A stretch of DNA of 64,000 nucleotides. Origin: Mermis nigrescens (lineage: Eukaryota > Nematoda > Enoplea > Mermithida > Mermithidae). The stretch covers positions 459,861-523,860 of the forward strand of contig JAVLUZ010000616.1 of the NCBI GenBank assembly GCA_036768485.1, written 5' to 3'. Both the position numbers and the translations under genes were made by a program. This document shows positions 22,366 through 33,456 of the stretch, piece by piece; the first letter of the stretch is position 1, and every line of letters begins with the position of its first letter. The notes beneath the pieces are model-generated. The model was not told the origin of the DNA, made no database searches, and saw only the letters and a list, made by a program, of their open reading frames with translations.

Positions 22366-23010
22366 AATAAAAATGAGTAAAAGGTGTCAAAAATATCAAA
22401 AAAATGAGTAAAAGGTGTCAAAAATAGAAAAAATGATAAAAATGAGTAAAAGGTGTCAAAAATATCAAAAAAATGAGTAAAAGGTTTCAAAAATATCAAA
22501 AAAATGAGTAAAAGGTGTCAAAAATAGAAAAAATGATAAAAATGAGTAAAAGGTGTCAAAAATATCAAAAAAATGAGTAAAAGGTGTCAAAAGTAGAAAA
22601 AAATGATAAAAATGAGTAAAAGGTGTCAAAATATCAAAAAATGAGTTAAAGGTGTCAAAAATGTCAAAAAAAATGAGTAAAAGGTGTCAAAAATAGAAAA
22701 AATGATAAAAATGAGTAAAAAATGTCAAAAATATAAAAAATTAGTAAAAAGTGTCAAAAATGGAAAAAATGATAAAAATGAGTAAAAGGTGTCAAAAATA
22801 TTGAAAAAATGAGTAAAAGGTGTCAAAAATAGAAAAAATGATAAAAATGAGTAAAAGGTGTCAAAAATATCAAAAAAATGAGTAAAAGGTGTCAAAAATA
22901 GAAAAAATGATAAAAATGAGTAAAAGGTGTCAAAAATATCAAAAAAATGAGTAAAAGGTGTCAAAAATAGAAAAAATGATAAAAATGAGTAAAAGGTGTC
23001 AAAAATATCA
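22366..23010. repeat. Minisatellite, alternating 31- and 38-bp units
   Basis: GAGTAAAAGGTGTCAAAAAT recurs throughout; units end either in ATCAAAAAA or in AGAAAAAATGATAAAA, giving a 69-bp higher-order period. The open frame on the minus strand is a shadow of the period. Confidence 0.93.
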
Positions 23011-23113
23011 CATTTTAGCCGCTTAAAACTTTTTTAAATAGAACGAGGACTGTTTTAAAAAAATCTCTTAAAAGATCCTCAAAATTTAAACTAACAACGC
23101 AAAGCTTGTTTAC

Positions 23114-23226
23114 TACTAAATCGCCATCGACCAATTTTTTCTTCGTGTATGGATCGGATCCGTCTGGTTCCAATAAACTGAGTCTCCATATATTTTTCGC
23201 TCTGTCTCGGTACGATAGGATATAGT
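23114..23226 (-). CDS. DPP6/DPP10-like gene, propeller exon 1
   Basis: Acceptor TCATCTCAG|AC joins the preceding exon to give WLS-DYILSYRDRAKNIWRL, corresponding to the family's WISDTEFxYRDxxGN(I/L)xL strand. The exon ends ...KKLVDGDLV. I chose the donor GTA|GTAAAC (113 nt, phase 0 out), but GTAGTA three bases earlier is also possible; both keep phase 0, as the next exon requires. A 640-bp minisatellite begins about 100 bp into the following intron. Confidence 0.75.
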
Positions 23227-23589
23227 CTGAGATGAGGAAAAGAAGTTGGAAGAATTTCGAAGTCAAAGTAAAACGAAGGTTAGGCGCGAAAATGAGCGAA
23301 AAAAAGCATAAAATTCTGCAAAAAACATGCGGGTTTTCGAAATTATCCGAAAAAAAATTGATCGAAAATTCCCAATAACAAAAAAATTCCCTAAAATTTT
23401 AGTATTTCAGAAGCTTGAGAAGTTTCCAAATTTCTTACAGTTATTTCCAAATTTTCCGCTCGATCACATCGAAATTAAAATTTGATTTTAGTCGACTGTT
23501 CAAAACTAAACGCTTGTTTACACTCGACCCCAAGCCGCTAGACTAACTTTTACACTAAATCTTGGATTTTGCCTGATAAATGTAAGCAA

Positions 23590-24026
23590 GTCGGAGGCAT
23601 ACAAGTACAGCATGGGAATTATGGAAGGATCGGGCCCAAAATTATTTAAAAAATGCCTTTTTGGACTAAAAACGATGAGATATACGTCGAAAACCCTGTT
23701 TTTAACGTTTCAGATAATACTCCTTCTTCCCAGAACATAAAACGTAAAAAAAATCCGAAAAAAAAAATTGAAAAATTGGGTAAATTGGTCGAAATACGGT
23801 CAAAAAAATGTGTATGGCGCGAAGCGCGAAAATTTAAGATTTTTATGTCAAAAATGGGCTAAAAACGCCTACAAAGGGCACACTTTTCCTAACTTTTACC
23901 AGCTTTCACAAAAAATCGGTCAATATGGGGGGTCGCGGCCATTTTGTAGGGGGGGGTCAGTGACCATTCTGGGGGAGTCAAACCCCCCAGCCACCCTCCC
24001 ACTCCAAGAACACGCCTGGTCGGAGA
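23590..24026 (+). mobile_element. A-type element (subfamily 2)
   Basis: Body 23598-24018, starts CATACAAGTACAGCATGGG, GGCGCGAAGCGCG at 23816; flanks GTCGGAGG / GTCGGAGA (7 of 8). Confidence 0.85.
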
Positions 24027-24505
24027 TAGACAGTTTATACCTTACCGAAAAAAGAGAGCAGAGCGAATTAAAGAAAAAACAAGACGAAGTAAATAATAAA
24101 AAAAGATAAAAATTAAAATTTTAAAATGCTCAAATTTGAATCAACTAGTAGAGGGGCTGGCGTAGCTCAACTATCATGACACACCTTGTACATATTTACT
24201 CGTTAATGCGATAGCCAGTTTTACTGTATATTTATGGCTCCTCATATCAGCATAGCCAAGTCAACTGTATTTCACAAGCCTAATTAATCCACCAGACCCC
24301 CTAAAAAACGGTGTAATAATTCTCTACCAAACTGGCGGCTCTCGTCTCTCAAACTCTTGAAAAAACGTGACTAAAAAATTTTTTTTAAAAATAAATTTGA
24401 AAAATAAATAAAAAATTAAAATATATATAAAAAAATTGTCAAATGTTGTAAAAACCTAAAAAACCAGCAGGATGCCCAAATTTCGGACTCCTCCTCAATA
24501 CCCAC

Positions 24506-24604
24506 CTGAAAGCCACACCGCACTTGGATCGTAGGGCGACATCGATGGAAACAAAATGTCGGACAAGTTGAGCTTTTCAGTCGCCATTTTATCGCCTTTT
24601 CCAT
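24506..24604 (-). CDS. DPP6/DPP10-like gene, exon after the membrane span
   Basis: Acceptor TTTCGTAG|AT and donor TTTCAG|GTGGGT bound a 99-nt exon (phase 1 in, 1 out). With the G left over from the previous exon it reads DGKGDKMATEKLNLSDILFP and later SAVWLS. This matches the family pattern after the membrane helix: a short linker, then (R/K)LTL(D/E)D(I/L)L, then (T/K)WISD. The final D is completed by the next exon. This is the extracellular juxtamembrane stalk and the start of the propeller. An element of family B lies in the intron just upstream (24877-25151). Confidence 0.8.
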
Positions 24605-24868
24605 CTACGAAAAAAACTAAGAAAAATTTGAGAAATTTTGAAAATTTCCGAAATTTTGAAAATTTTCGAAATTTTAATTTAGAAAAAATTTCAAGAGACT
24701 AAAACATTTGGTACCCATCTTAGTAGGCATTCTATTTTTAGGCAGTTAAATTTTGAATAAAATTGGAAAAACCGTGGAAATGGTTAAAAATTATAAAGGC
24801 CCCATTTTTTATTATTAATCTAAAAGATTGAGACGAAGCATTTTTGGAAAATGAATCGATTTTTGGGG

Positions 24869-25159
24869 GTGATGAACACACATTGGCGTGGAAGGGGTTT
24901 GGGAGGTATGTCAACCCCCACCCAGAAGTTGAAATACCCCCTCCCGCAGAAATCAAAATACCCCTCCCCCAAGAATTCAAACTTTGAAACTTTTTGCTTT
25001 TTAGCGATTTTTTGATGCCATTGGATAGTGCTCAATGAAAACGTCGAAAGATGGTGTTTTTTCGCCATACGACAACTTTTAAGACCATTTTTTGACCTTT
25101 GAAAATTTGTTCTACCACCCCCCCCAGAATTTTTGGTACTGCCCACCTATGGTGATGAA
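24869..25159 (-). mobile_element. Family B element with exact TSD
   Basis: Body 24877-25151, ends CACACATTGGCGTGG / CTGCCCACCTATG; GTGATGAA on both sides. Confidence 0.9.
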
Positions 25160-25356
25160 GTCTATCCATATCCAATTTAAATGTAATGTGTTAAATTGAT
25201 TTAAGTATATTGTCTCAATGAAAAGCCATCTTTTTGAGCAAATAAAAATATGTGATAGTGAAAGTATGAATATGGGGTCGTATATTTGAGATTTTCTCCG
25301 GAATTCTCTAGCTCTGAGCGAAACAAATAGAAAATCTGAAAAAAGAAAAGACCATA

Positions 25357-25600
25357 AGCGTAATCGTTTGAAAGCGAAGCGAAAAATGTCCAATTCCTGA
25401 CCACTAATATCATAAGAGACCTTTTGATCGAAAAATCAAAGAAAGCCTATAATTTCCGACTAAAAATAATAAAAAGCGCCAAAAGAGCTCGAAAATTCTT
25501 TTTTTTCGAATTCTTGAGATAAAAAACGAAAAAGCAAACGTTCAAGCTCAAAAAAAAGCGGCGGATGACGCCCGATGTTGGGAAAAATTGATGTCAAAAT
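25357..25600 (+). other. Lys-rich open stretch, unknown
   Basis: An open frame of about 80 codons without an early ATG ends ...KKAADDARCWEKLMSKCI. An overlapping frame, possibly opened by acceptor ATTCTCTAG, ends in a basic tail KSEKRKDHKRNRLKAKRK at a stop near 25400, with AATAAA at about 25468. Either could be a terminal exon of a small plus-strand gene, or chance in AT-rich DNA. No family recognised. Confidence 0.18.
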
Positions 25601-26180
25601 GCATCTAAAGGATAAGATTCGAAATTTCTAAAAAAACGAAAACTACGTTATATATATAAAATTAAAATCCTCTCCGAATGTCCAATTAAACTTGAATTTT
25701 AGTCACTTATTCGCGATTAAAAAGGCAATATTATACTTGAAAATTTGTCCGCCACGGCCGGAAAAATCAGGCATAAGATAAAATTAGCATAGAGCATTTA
25801 TTTCGTAAAGTCACGCGAAATGGCGCATTCTAATACAAAATTAGGCGCATTTTCCACGAAAACGATTCCTACACTGAACGATTTTCCGCCTGCCTACTAA
25901 ATTGCGTAAACGTATGTACACAGATTTTAATAGATGTATCGGTATACTGGTTCTATGTTGAAATAGAAGTAAATAACGTAGGCGAACTAGTGGAACGAAA
26001 CGATTAGACGTTTTATCCGCGCTAACAATTTCGCTTTATAAACAAGTTATGGCACAACTTTTGGCAACAACAAAACTATTTCTTAGACAATGGCTATTTC
26101 GGTTCTTAACATATTTCGTAGATAATTGAGCAGGTTTCCGTAATGTAATACGAAAAAAGTTTTCGCCGTTGTAGTTTCGC

Positions 26181-26664
26181 CGCATCGCTTTTATTGATCT
26201 AGTATACAATTTACCCCCAGCGTTTTTTAGCCGATCCATATAAGCTACAGTAGCCAAACTTTACAAGGAGATAGCTATAAGCCTATTGCACTAATCTGGC
26301 GAAATTGATTAAGTTACGGTGTAAACTTACTGCTTTAAAAATTTTAAAAAAACCTTACTTTACATTACTTTAAACTTACTTTAAACTTACTTTTTTAAAC
26401 TTACTTTTTTAATATAGGATGTAGATTGAGTTACAAAGAACTGCTTCGCTTGAAACCCACCGAATCGTTTACAATTTTTAGATGCCGTTAGTACGTTGTA
26501 ACCTGTGAGTGTAAAGCAGTAAGTTTACACCGTAAGTTAATCAATTTTGCCACATTAGTACGATAGACTCATAGCTATCTCCTTGTAAAAGTTTGGTTAC
26601 TGTAGCTTAATATGGATCGGCTAAAAAAGGCTAGGGTAAATTGTATACTAGATCAAAATCGCAT
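26181..26664. mobile_element. Fold-back element with about 150-bp arms
   Basis: Arms 26181-26335 and 26515-26664 are inverted copies sharing GATCTAGTATACAATTTACC, TTTTTAGCCGATCCATA, ACAAGGAGATAGCTAT and ACGGTGTAAACTTACTGC. The 180-bp loop is rich in AAACTTACTTT. Lies in the intron between the membrane exon and the next one. Confidence 0.88.
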
Positions 26665-27206
26665 TTTAATGTAAACCTGTTTAAGCTTATGTCAAAAACG
26701 CACTGGCCTATTCGGCGTGTCAGACAACTTAAAATGATATAGGCCTTACTTACTTTTTTTAATATATGGATGTAGATTGAAACTTTTTAGCATAATAATG
26801 ACGTTCAAAAACTTTCTAGAAAAACAGAAACGTTGCGAAAAGTTAGCGGATCTCTTTTGCCCGGAGGCAGCAACTATTCTGGAGTTAAAAATCATCAAAG
26901 CATAAATTAATTTAGATATTTTTTAAAAAGACTTATAAGTTTTAATAAGTGAAGTCTTCCTGATTCCAAGCTGAAGAAAGGTCATTCAATCGCCCTCGCT
27001 ATTTGCTTTCACGCAAATTTAATCACAAATATCAATGAAGAATAAAATATGACGAATTAAGTAACAAATTTGACGGTAAATAACAAAATTATGTACCAAT
27101 TTAACCCCCCCATGAAAAACTCGCTTTACCCTCTCCCGGGACTTTTGACCGCGTGCATGTATGCCAGCCTCACCCGCCTATATCTGATGCCTTGCCTAAT
27201 GCCTAC
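26665..27206. other. Intron with a CATA-type relic
   Basis: 27080-27172 (TTAACCCCCCCATG...GACCGCGTGCATGTATG) resembles the right end of the sequence at 38750-38908; the rest is unassigned. Confidence 0.35.
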
Positions 27207-27321
27207 CTTTAGTTAAGATAATAACCGCGATCGTAATCAAAGCACAGATTGACAAAATGACTAGCAGAGAAATGCCGATTCCCCGCCAATTCCTTTGCGA
27301 CGGATTTCCGGCTACGAGCTC
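27207..27321 (-). CDS. DPP6/DPP10-like gene, transmembrane exon
   Basis: This exon sits between acceptor TTTTCAG|GAG and donor AAAG|GTAGGC; it is 115 nt, phase 0 in and 1 out. It begins [20 protein letters not shown] and continues as a hydrophobic helix of about 22 residues ending ILTK. The QRNW(K/R)GI..LLVIL signature directly before a single membrane span is typical of the DPP6/DPP10 branch of S9B dipeptidyl peptidases, which are type II membrane proteins with a short cytoplasmic N-terminus. In vertebrates these proteins are catalytically inactive Kv4 channel partners; whether this one is active cannot be judged here. Recognition of the family is by motif, not by a search. Confidence 0.85.
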
Positions 27322-27641
27322 CTGAAAAGTAAGCAGTAAGGAGACCTGCATAAGTCATAAGAAGAACCAAACTTTGAAATTCGAATTTTCATGAGACTGT
27401 CGCGTAACCGGTTTTGTATAATTACAAACCATGAGAGTGGCAAGGCTCGGGGCGTCGGTTGTATGTTATAGAACATAGTGTTCGTACTTTTTCCCAAAAA
27501 ATACGTTTAAGCAGTGAAGTAGTTTATTACAAGTTTTAAAAAAATAAAAAAACGAATACCTTAGACAGAAGGCATGCTTTGCGAGTAGAGCTGCACGCGG
27601 GTACCCGGAATTCCCTCATATAAAATGGAAAATTAGCACTG

Positions 27642-28059
27642 CTGGGGGCCGGTTTCTGAATGAGGGGGCTAACATGAGTCCTGGGGCTAAGTCTGAAGAT
27701 ATGGGGCTAAATATTTTGGCCCTAGTTTCTGAATAGAGGGGCTAGCTAGCCCAGGGCTAAGTGTCGAAAATTAGCCCTTTTCCACTTAGCCCCAGTGCTA
27801 AATGTCTTTTGATTTTTAACCCGTGTTTCTCAATGAGGGGGCTAACCTTTTCGGGGCTCATGGCTAACTTTCTTAACCCCGGGCTAACTTAGCCCCGGGG
27901 CTAACTTAGCCCCGGGGCTAACTTAGCCCCAGGGCTAACTTCCATTCAGAAACGGGGGCTAAGTTAGCCTCAGGGCTAACTCAGCCCCGGAGCTAGCTGG
28001 CCCCAGGGCTAAAGTTAGCTCAATAATATTTATCCCCTTCATTCAGAAACCGGCCCCAG
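27642..28059. mobile_element. Palindrome-rich element with inverted ends, nested in hAT
   Basis: Ends CTGGGGGCCGGTTTCTGAAT and rc CTGGGGCCGGTTTCTGAATG. The interior is a series of GGGGCTAACTTAGCCCC palindromes (27720-28020). Confidence 0.85.
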
Positions 28060-28560
28060 TTATGCTATATGTGCTAGGAATTGAATTAGAAACCCAGAAA
28101 CATATTGCTTCTAAAGTGCGATTGAATCGCAATGTAATGTGATTTGATATATTCAACCGTAAAATGTTTAATAAGCGAGTCTGTTAATCTTTCTTATTGT
28201 CACAGTATATCGCACATACGGTTTAGGCAAATTCCATCATTCAGGTCTTTAGTTAAATTATTTTATTTGTGCCGAATTCTTCTTATTCTCTATTGTAAAC
28301 AAATTTAAACAAGAAATTATCTGCTAGCGACGCTTTTTCCTAATGCATTTACTTTTGTGACCATTATATAAATTTAAACTGCAACTTTTATTCACATCGT
28401 GCGCGCAACTGTTTTAGTCAGACCTGGTTCAGAGCCTATCGATGTTCCAAATGCAGTCAGCTCCAGATAGACTTGTTTTTGAATAAATTTTCATTTCCTG
28501 TTGATTTCAAAATTGCTTTTCGTCAGTGTGCTTTTCTGCTTCAAATGTTTATATGTATTA

Positions 28561-28985
28561 TTTATTACCATACATGCACAGCATGGGAATTCTGAGGAGG
28601 GACCTAAAGTGCCTTTTTTGGGCCCAAAAATGGCCGGTATGCGTTAAAAAACATCGTTTTTGGCGTTTCTGACGATACTCTATCCTTCTAGAGCATAAAA
28701 TCCTGGAAAAAATTTCGAAAAACTCGAATAAATTGACCAATATATCGCTTAACACATGAATATATGGCGCGAAGCGCCGCAAATTTGGCGATTTTGAGCA
28801 AATAGATAGCCAAAAACCCTTAAAAGGACACTTTTTCTACCAATTTTCAGGTAGGTTCAGGAAACTTTTGAAAAATCGCCAATTCTGGGGGATGTGAAAA
28901 ATTTTTTGCGGGGGGGTGAAAAATGATTCTGCGGGGGGGGGGAGCGAAACCCCCCAAACCCCCCAAGATCATGTATGATTATTAC
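28561..28985 (+). mobile_element. Family A element nested in hAT
   Basis: Body 28569-28977, GGCGCGAAGCGCC at 28765; flanks TTTATTAC / ATTATTAC (7 of 8). Confidence 0.86.
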
Positions 28986-29007
28986 ACGAAAATCTCAAAG
29001 AAGCAGA

Positions 29008-29132
29008 ATTTAATGATCGGTAGCTTGAAATGTGACTCGTCTTCATCATCGGATGAATCGGAAGAAGCGGCTAAAACGCTGCAAGAGGATGTAACAGTCT
29101 CGGCCGCCATTGACAGTGACTCAGATGATTAG
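29008..29132 (+). pseudogene. Acidic C-terminal coding fragment within the hAT element
   Basis: A frame reads MIGSLKCDSSSSSDESEEAA and ends SAAIDSDSDD at a stop (29130-29132), with AATAAA at 29204. Codon use looks protein-like and Ser/Asp/Glu-rich tails are casein-kinase-2-like. Because it lies inside an intact-ended hAT element, the tail of that element's own protein is the simplest reading. A host gene exon is the alternative. The A element cuts it off from anything upstream. Confidence 0.4.
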
Positions 29133-29668
29133 AGATATGAAAATTTCTTTTGCTCAATATGCATATCATGTAAGATGATGAAACAGATATATCTTCATTG
29201 ATGAATAAATCGTTTTCTGATTGTTATGGATTATCACTGAAATTGAAGTACCTAGCAACTTCATTTGTTTTAGGCTCTTGATTAGATTAATACAAAAAAA
29301 TGACAAAAAGGCAATTTACTGCACATAGTATATATACCACATCTCTAGATTACTTCACAATTTTTTGCTTTGAATCATGAAAATGACTTAAATTTCATTA
29401 AATGCATACGGATTCTTCAGAATAAAGCCTCGATTCTACTTATTGTTGCATTAATTTTTCAATAATTTTACTGCTTATATATCACTTTGCCTTACATCTC
29501 ACTGTCAACCGTTAATAAACGATGTTCACTGCATTCTCTTCCATCTAAGGTCGTACCCGGATTCACCCGGGTATCCGAGTTCACCCGGGTATACCCGGGT
29601 ACTCGAATTACCCGGGTAATGAAATAGCCGGGTGTGCAGCACTATTTGCGAGCGCATAAAACGCGCAT

Positions 29669-29879
29669 GAATTCGCGACGAGGTACAGCACGTTTCAATA
29701 CAAAATCGAATCATTTAGAAATTGAACTGAAAATGCCTTTACCAAATTCCAATGATCTTGTTTCTATCTCTCGATTACATACTATACTTTCTACATTTCC
29801 AAATTTGAAAAAAAAATTGTTTCAAGGTTCACCAACTTGTGAAATCTGCAAACAATCGCTTTCAAGCGGTATTCAATAG
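29669..29879 (+). other. Small open reading frame with a C-x2-C motif, unknown
   Basis: From ATG at 29669 the frame reads 69 codons, starting MNSRRGTARFNTKSNHLEIE and ending with PTCEICKQSLSSGIQ. Codon use looks less skewed than chance frames here. It starts 25 bp outside the right end of the hAT element at 27596-29644. It may be a relic of a gene the element landed in. Not recognised. Confidence 0.22.
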
Positions 29880-29937
29880 CTTGAAATGATTAGAGATGGG
29901 TACCTCCTTGATTAATTTCTGAGAATAGCTAATCAAG

Positions 29938-30186
29938 CATGGGAGGGGTTTAGGGGTATGCATCCCCCAGAAATTGAAATAGCCCCCAGAAATCAAAATA
30001 CCCCCCAGAATTTAATTTTTTAAATTTTTTTGTTTTCTTCCCAAATTTTTTGATGCCAATGGATAGTGCTCGATGAGCAACGTTGAAAAATTGTGTTTTT
30101 TTCGCCATGCCACCATTTTTAGCGCCATTTGTTGGCCTTATAAAAAATCTTGCACACCCCCCAGAACTTTGGTGCTGCCCACCTAT
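29938..30186 (-). mobile_element. Family B element
   Basis: Full B core in reverse, ends GCATGGGAGGGG / GGTGCTGCCCACCTATG. TSD not convincing. Confidence 0.75.
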
Positions 30187-30988
30187 GGATATAGCCCTCT
30201 AAAGCGACTCGTAAGGAGCAGTGTGAACAAAGAAAAATTTTTAAAAATTACATAGTTTTGTTCGACGCTATGATCAATGTGATAAAGTGCTCCCCTCGCC
30301 GCAAAAGCCATAGAAATTATAGCGAACGAGTTTTTATTTTGAAGAACCACACAAAAGAGGTTTAATGGTTAAGTAATCACATTTTAAACAGTAAAACAAA
30401 ACAAATATTGATTGATCGGTTGATTGATTGATAAATAGACTGCAAAAATTGACTGTATAATACATCGAATCAGTGTGTGTGTGATAAGATACAATGAGTG
30501 ATAAGATACAATGAGCTGTAAACGTGATAAGATACAATGAGCTGAAAAATCCTGCTACTCGTAAATGGAAAATGCTAGGAAGTTCTACGGAAGCAACCAC
30601 CGGGGAACCTAATCTAGAAACACGAAGCTAACTTTGTATAACATGATTCGCTTAAGGGGGTCCATTACGGTTACTCGGCAACTCGTCAGTTCAAAGGACA
30701 TTGATTTTTAGAGTTTCTTGAGGAAAAAGCCGAAGTTATTATTGTAAGACGTGATAGTGTTCTTTTGTACGCGTAAATTCCGCAGTAACCGTAATTAAAG
30801 CGGGGATAGTATATACAGCTGCAATGTCTTATAAGCTTACGTTGCTGCTTCCATCCGTCGGACCAAGATTCATAATTTATTTTTCATAAAAAAGTGGTAA
30901 TTAATAATCAAAGTATTGTACGATGAACGGCGTTGAGAAATATTAGCTAGATCGGGTGCCAGATTATCTAGTATACACGTTAAAGTGG
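30187..30988. other. Long intron 1 (if exon 1 is right), small repeats
   Basis: GTGATAAGATACAATGAG occurs three times at 30479-30544. 30655-30800 has inverted words (CCATTACGGTTACT / CAGTAACCGTAATT). No gene seen. Confidence 0.45.
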
Positions 30989-31402
30989 GATGGACATACA
31001 TTGAACGGCTCGAAATTTAGGGAGGACGTCCCAAGCCATTTTTATGGGGAAGGACGGTAAATGATATCCAATTATTGGCCAAAAATGGCAAAAAAAACCT
31101 GCCTAAAACGCAAGTTTTCGCCGAAAATCGGTTTGGGGTCAGAAATTTTCTGACCCGAGGGATAGCGGAATGACCAACTTTGGGTAGAAATCCCCATCCC
31201 CCTGTTACACGTCACGGGATGACAAATTCGCCACCTAATATTGGACGCCTCCCATCCACAAAAATCAGAGTTTTTGACCTCCCATCGATTGTCGACGAAA
31301 AATTGCGATTTAGTCCATTTCTATGCGGTTTTTGCCATTTTTCCACCCCTCCCCAATAGAACACTACCCCACCCAAAATTTTCAGCCGTTACATGTAAGC
31401 TA
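30989..31402 (+). mobile_element. One or two E elements
   Basis: First copy CATACATTGAACGGCTCG to CTGTTACACGTCAC (about 30989-31213), flanks GGGATGGA / GGGATGAC (6 of 8); then an E-like block ending CAGCCGTTACATGTAAG at about 31400. Confidence 0.6.
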
Positions 31403-32057
31403 TATAGCGAAATCGAGGAATTGAAAAGCGCATCCCGTTCTTCAGAAAAATAAGCACCAAAGCGAATCATTCAGCCAGCATAATGCATGGACTACTAAAG
31501 ATCGCGTTTTATCATAGGCTAGCAGCACATGTGACGATTATAATCTATTTTCAAGAAGACTGCTTGAAGCATACTAAACGCTATGCAGAACGAATGAGCG
31601 CCGAAACGGATAGGCAAACTATGTACGTATGTCATTATGTAGTTTAAAAAAACGGGGAGAACGAATATACTTGGAATAAGCCCGGGGGAAACACAAGAAT
31701 AAACATTCTTAAGCCTCAGGAAGCTTAAGGAAACGTCAGAGCAGAAAGCGTGCGTTGAAGAGAATAGAATCGAGTTATTTTGTACATAAATGTTTGAAAA
31801 AATTGAACGCGATGCATAGAAAGGCTAGCGTTTCCTAAATAAGCACGCAGCTTCATACAGCAACCTTGCTAATGCATTGTTAACGACGAGATAGTTTCAT
31901 GTAGCTGCTTGAGTCTGCCTGCTAGCTCGACTAGCTATCAGCCCAGACAAATTAGCCTGACAGGGTTCGATTTTTACCGTAAGTTGCTAATCATTAGTAA
32001 AATATTGACTTTTTCCACAATTTACTAATCATCAGTAAAAGCACGACATTATATATC
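31403..32057. other. Intron, no recognisable content
   Basis: Unique-looking sequence; AATAAATT-type words only. Confidence 0.4.
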
Positions 32058-33456
32058 GGGTGTCAGTCAAGACAAAACGTCCCGGACAAAACGTCCCCAA
32101 CAAAACATCCCCATGACAAAACGTCCCCAGACAAAACGTCCCTAACAAAACGTCCCCAGCAAAACGTCCCTAACAAAACGTCCCCAGCAAAACGTCGCCT
32201 ACGGTAAAACCTCCCCCATGACAAAACGTACCTGCCCCGCACATTTAATATACATTGAATCAACAAGGTAAATAAAAAGTACATGGCAAAATATTGGTCT
32301 TTCAATTTTTCCATAATTTTTTCGCTCGATATTGTAATATGTAATAAGTTACTTTATTCAGATAGACGCAAAGCTAAAATGTCGTATAGACTATTTCAAT
32401 TTTATTAATATTCTATTTTAGTAATGTTTTCATATTCTTCTTCCTAAGCAATGCCGAAGACTTTTTTGGCTCTTTTTGCTCTTCAGCTCATAAGTTTGAA
32501 GTGCATTAGCAAAGCAAACATGCAACGCGGTTAATTTTTCAATTAATTTGATTTAATTGAAGAGCCTAATCAGCGCACGATGAGATTTCTCAATTTTTCA
32601 TTGTTTATTCGCACTTATTGATGTAATCAGTGCCTTGATTTCTGTCACTTCGCCCTTTTCTACATCTGAGTACAGCTGGCATTGTAGTCATAAGTGTAAG
32701 TGAAAATCCTTTTCGACAAGCTTTCTTGTTTTAATAGCTTCATGTTTCTTTCAATTTGATTGCGATTTTTGCTTTTTAATTACTTATTTTACTACTATTC
32801 ATTTATGTGCAGGCATGTAGCTGTGGGGGGAATGGGGGGTCGGACCCCCCCAAAAAATTCAGAAAAAACTGGAAAAATGACTTTTAACACGTTATTTTGT
32901 TCTATTTTTGGCTTAGACCCCCCAAAATTTGTGTTGGTCACCCCAAAATAGGAGGGCCAGCTACGTGCCTGTTTATGTGTGTATCTAAGTTTTTGTTTTG
33001 TTTATCCCTCTTTTATTTATATTTTCGCCGTCTCAATTTATATTTTCGATCTTTGATTCGGTCTTTATTTTTCTATGTTTCACCTCACAAGTCATACTCG
33101 ATGTTGTTTGCAGCTCTTTACCCGATAAGCAGCATATATTAAGAAAAATTTCAATTTTTTTGAAAGATTTTTCGCATTTTTTCCTGCAATAGCTGCATCG
33201 CTCGTTCCAATAAAATAAACAGCACATCGCAAAATAATTGATATTCATGATATTTTAATAACTTTTTAAAGATCGGGGACGTTTTGCTAGGAACGTTTTG
33301 TTGGGGATGTTTTGTCGTGGGGACGTTTTACTGGGGACGTTTTGTTGGGGACGTTTTGTTGAGGACGTTTTGTCCAGGGACGTTTTGTCGTGGAGACGTT
33401 TTGTTATGGACGTTTTTTCCGGGGACGTTTTGTCTGGGACGTTTTGTCGTAGACCC
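32058..33456. mobile_element. Fold-back element with tandem-repeat arms
   Basis: Left arm 32058-32240 repeats ACAAAACGTCCCC about 12 times; the right arm 33268-33456 repeats its complement GGGGACGTTTTGT. Outer ends GGGTGTCAGTCAAGACAAAA and rc GGGTCTACGACAAAACG. A C element (32810-32971) lies in the middle. TSD not found. Confidence 0.85.
32802..32979 (-). mobile_element. Family C MITE with exact TSD, nested in fold-back element
   Basis: Body 32810-32971, ends CAGGCATGTAGCTG / CTACGTGCCTG, TTTATGTG on both sides. Confidence 0.92.

Larger units (their letters stand above)
27588..29652. mobile_element. hAT-type element with exact 8-bp TSD
   Basis: Body 27596-29644 (2049 bp), ends TAGAGCTGCACGCGGGTACC and rc TAGTGCTGCACACCCGGC, TTTGCGAG on both sides. 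Subterminal CCCGGGTA repeats cluster at 29555-29630. Carries a palindrome-rich element (27642-28059), an A element (28569-28977) and an acidic ORF end (29008-29132). Confidence 0.9.

Noticed and set aside
22725..22964. Phe/Thr-rich repeat protein on the minus strand
   Set aside because: A translation of the minisatellite in one frame only.
28990..29132. Terminal exon of an independent host gene
   Set aside because: It lies within a hAT element with matching ends and TSD; kept only as an element-derived coding fragment.
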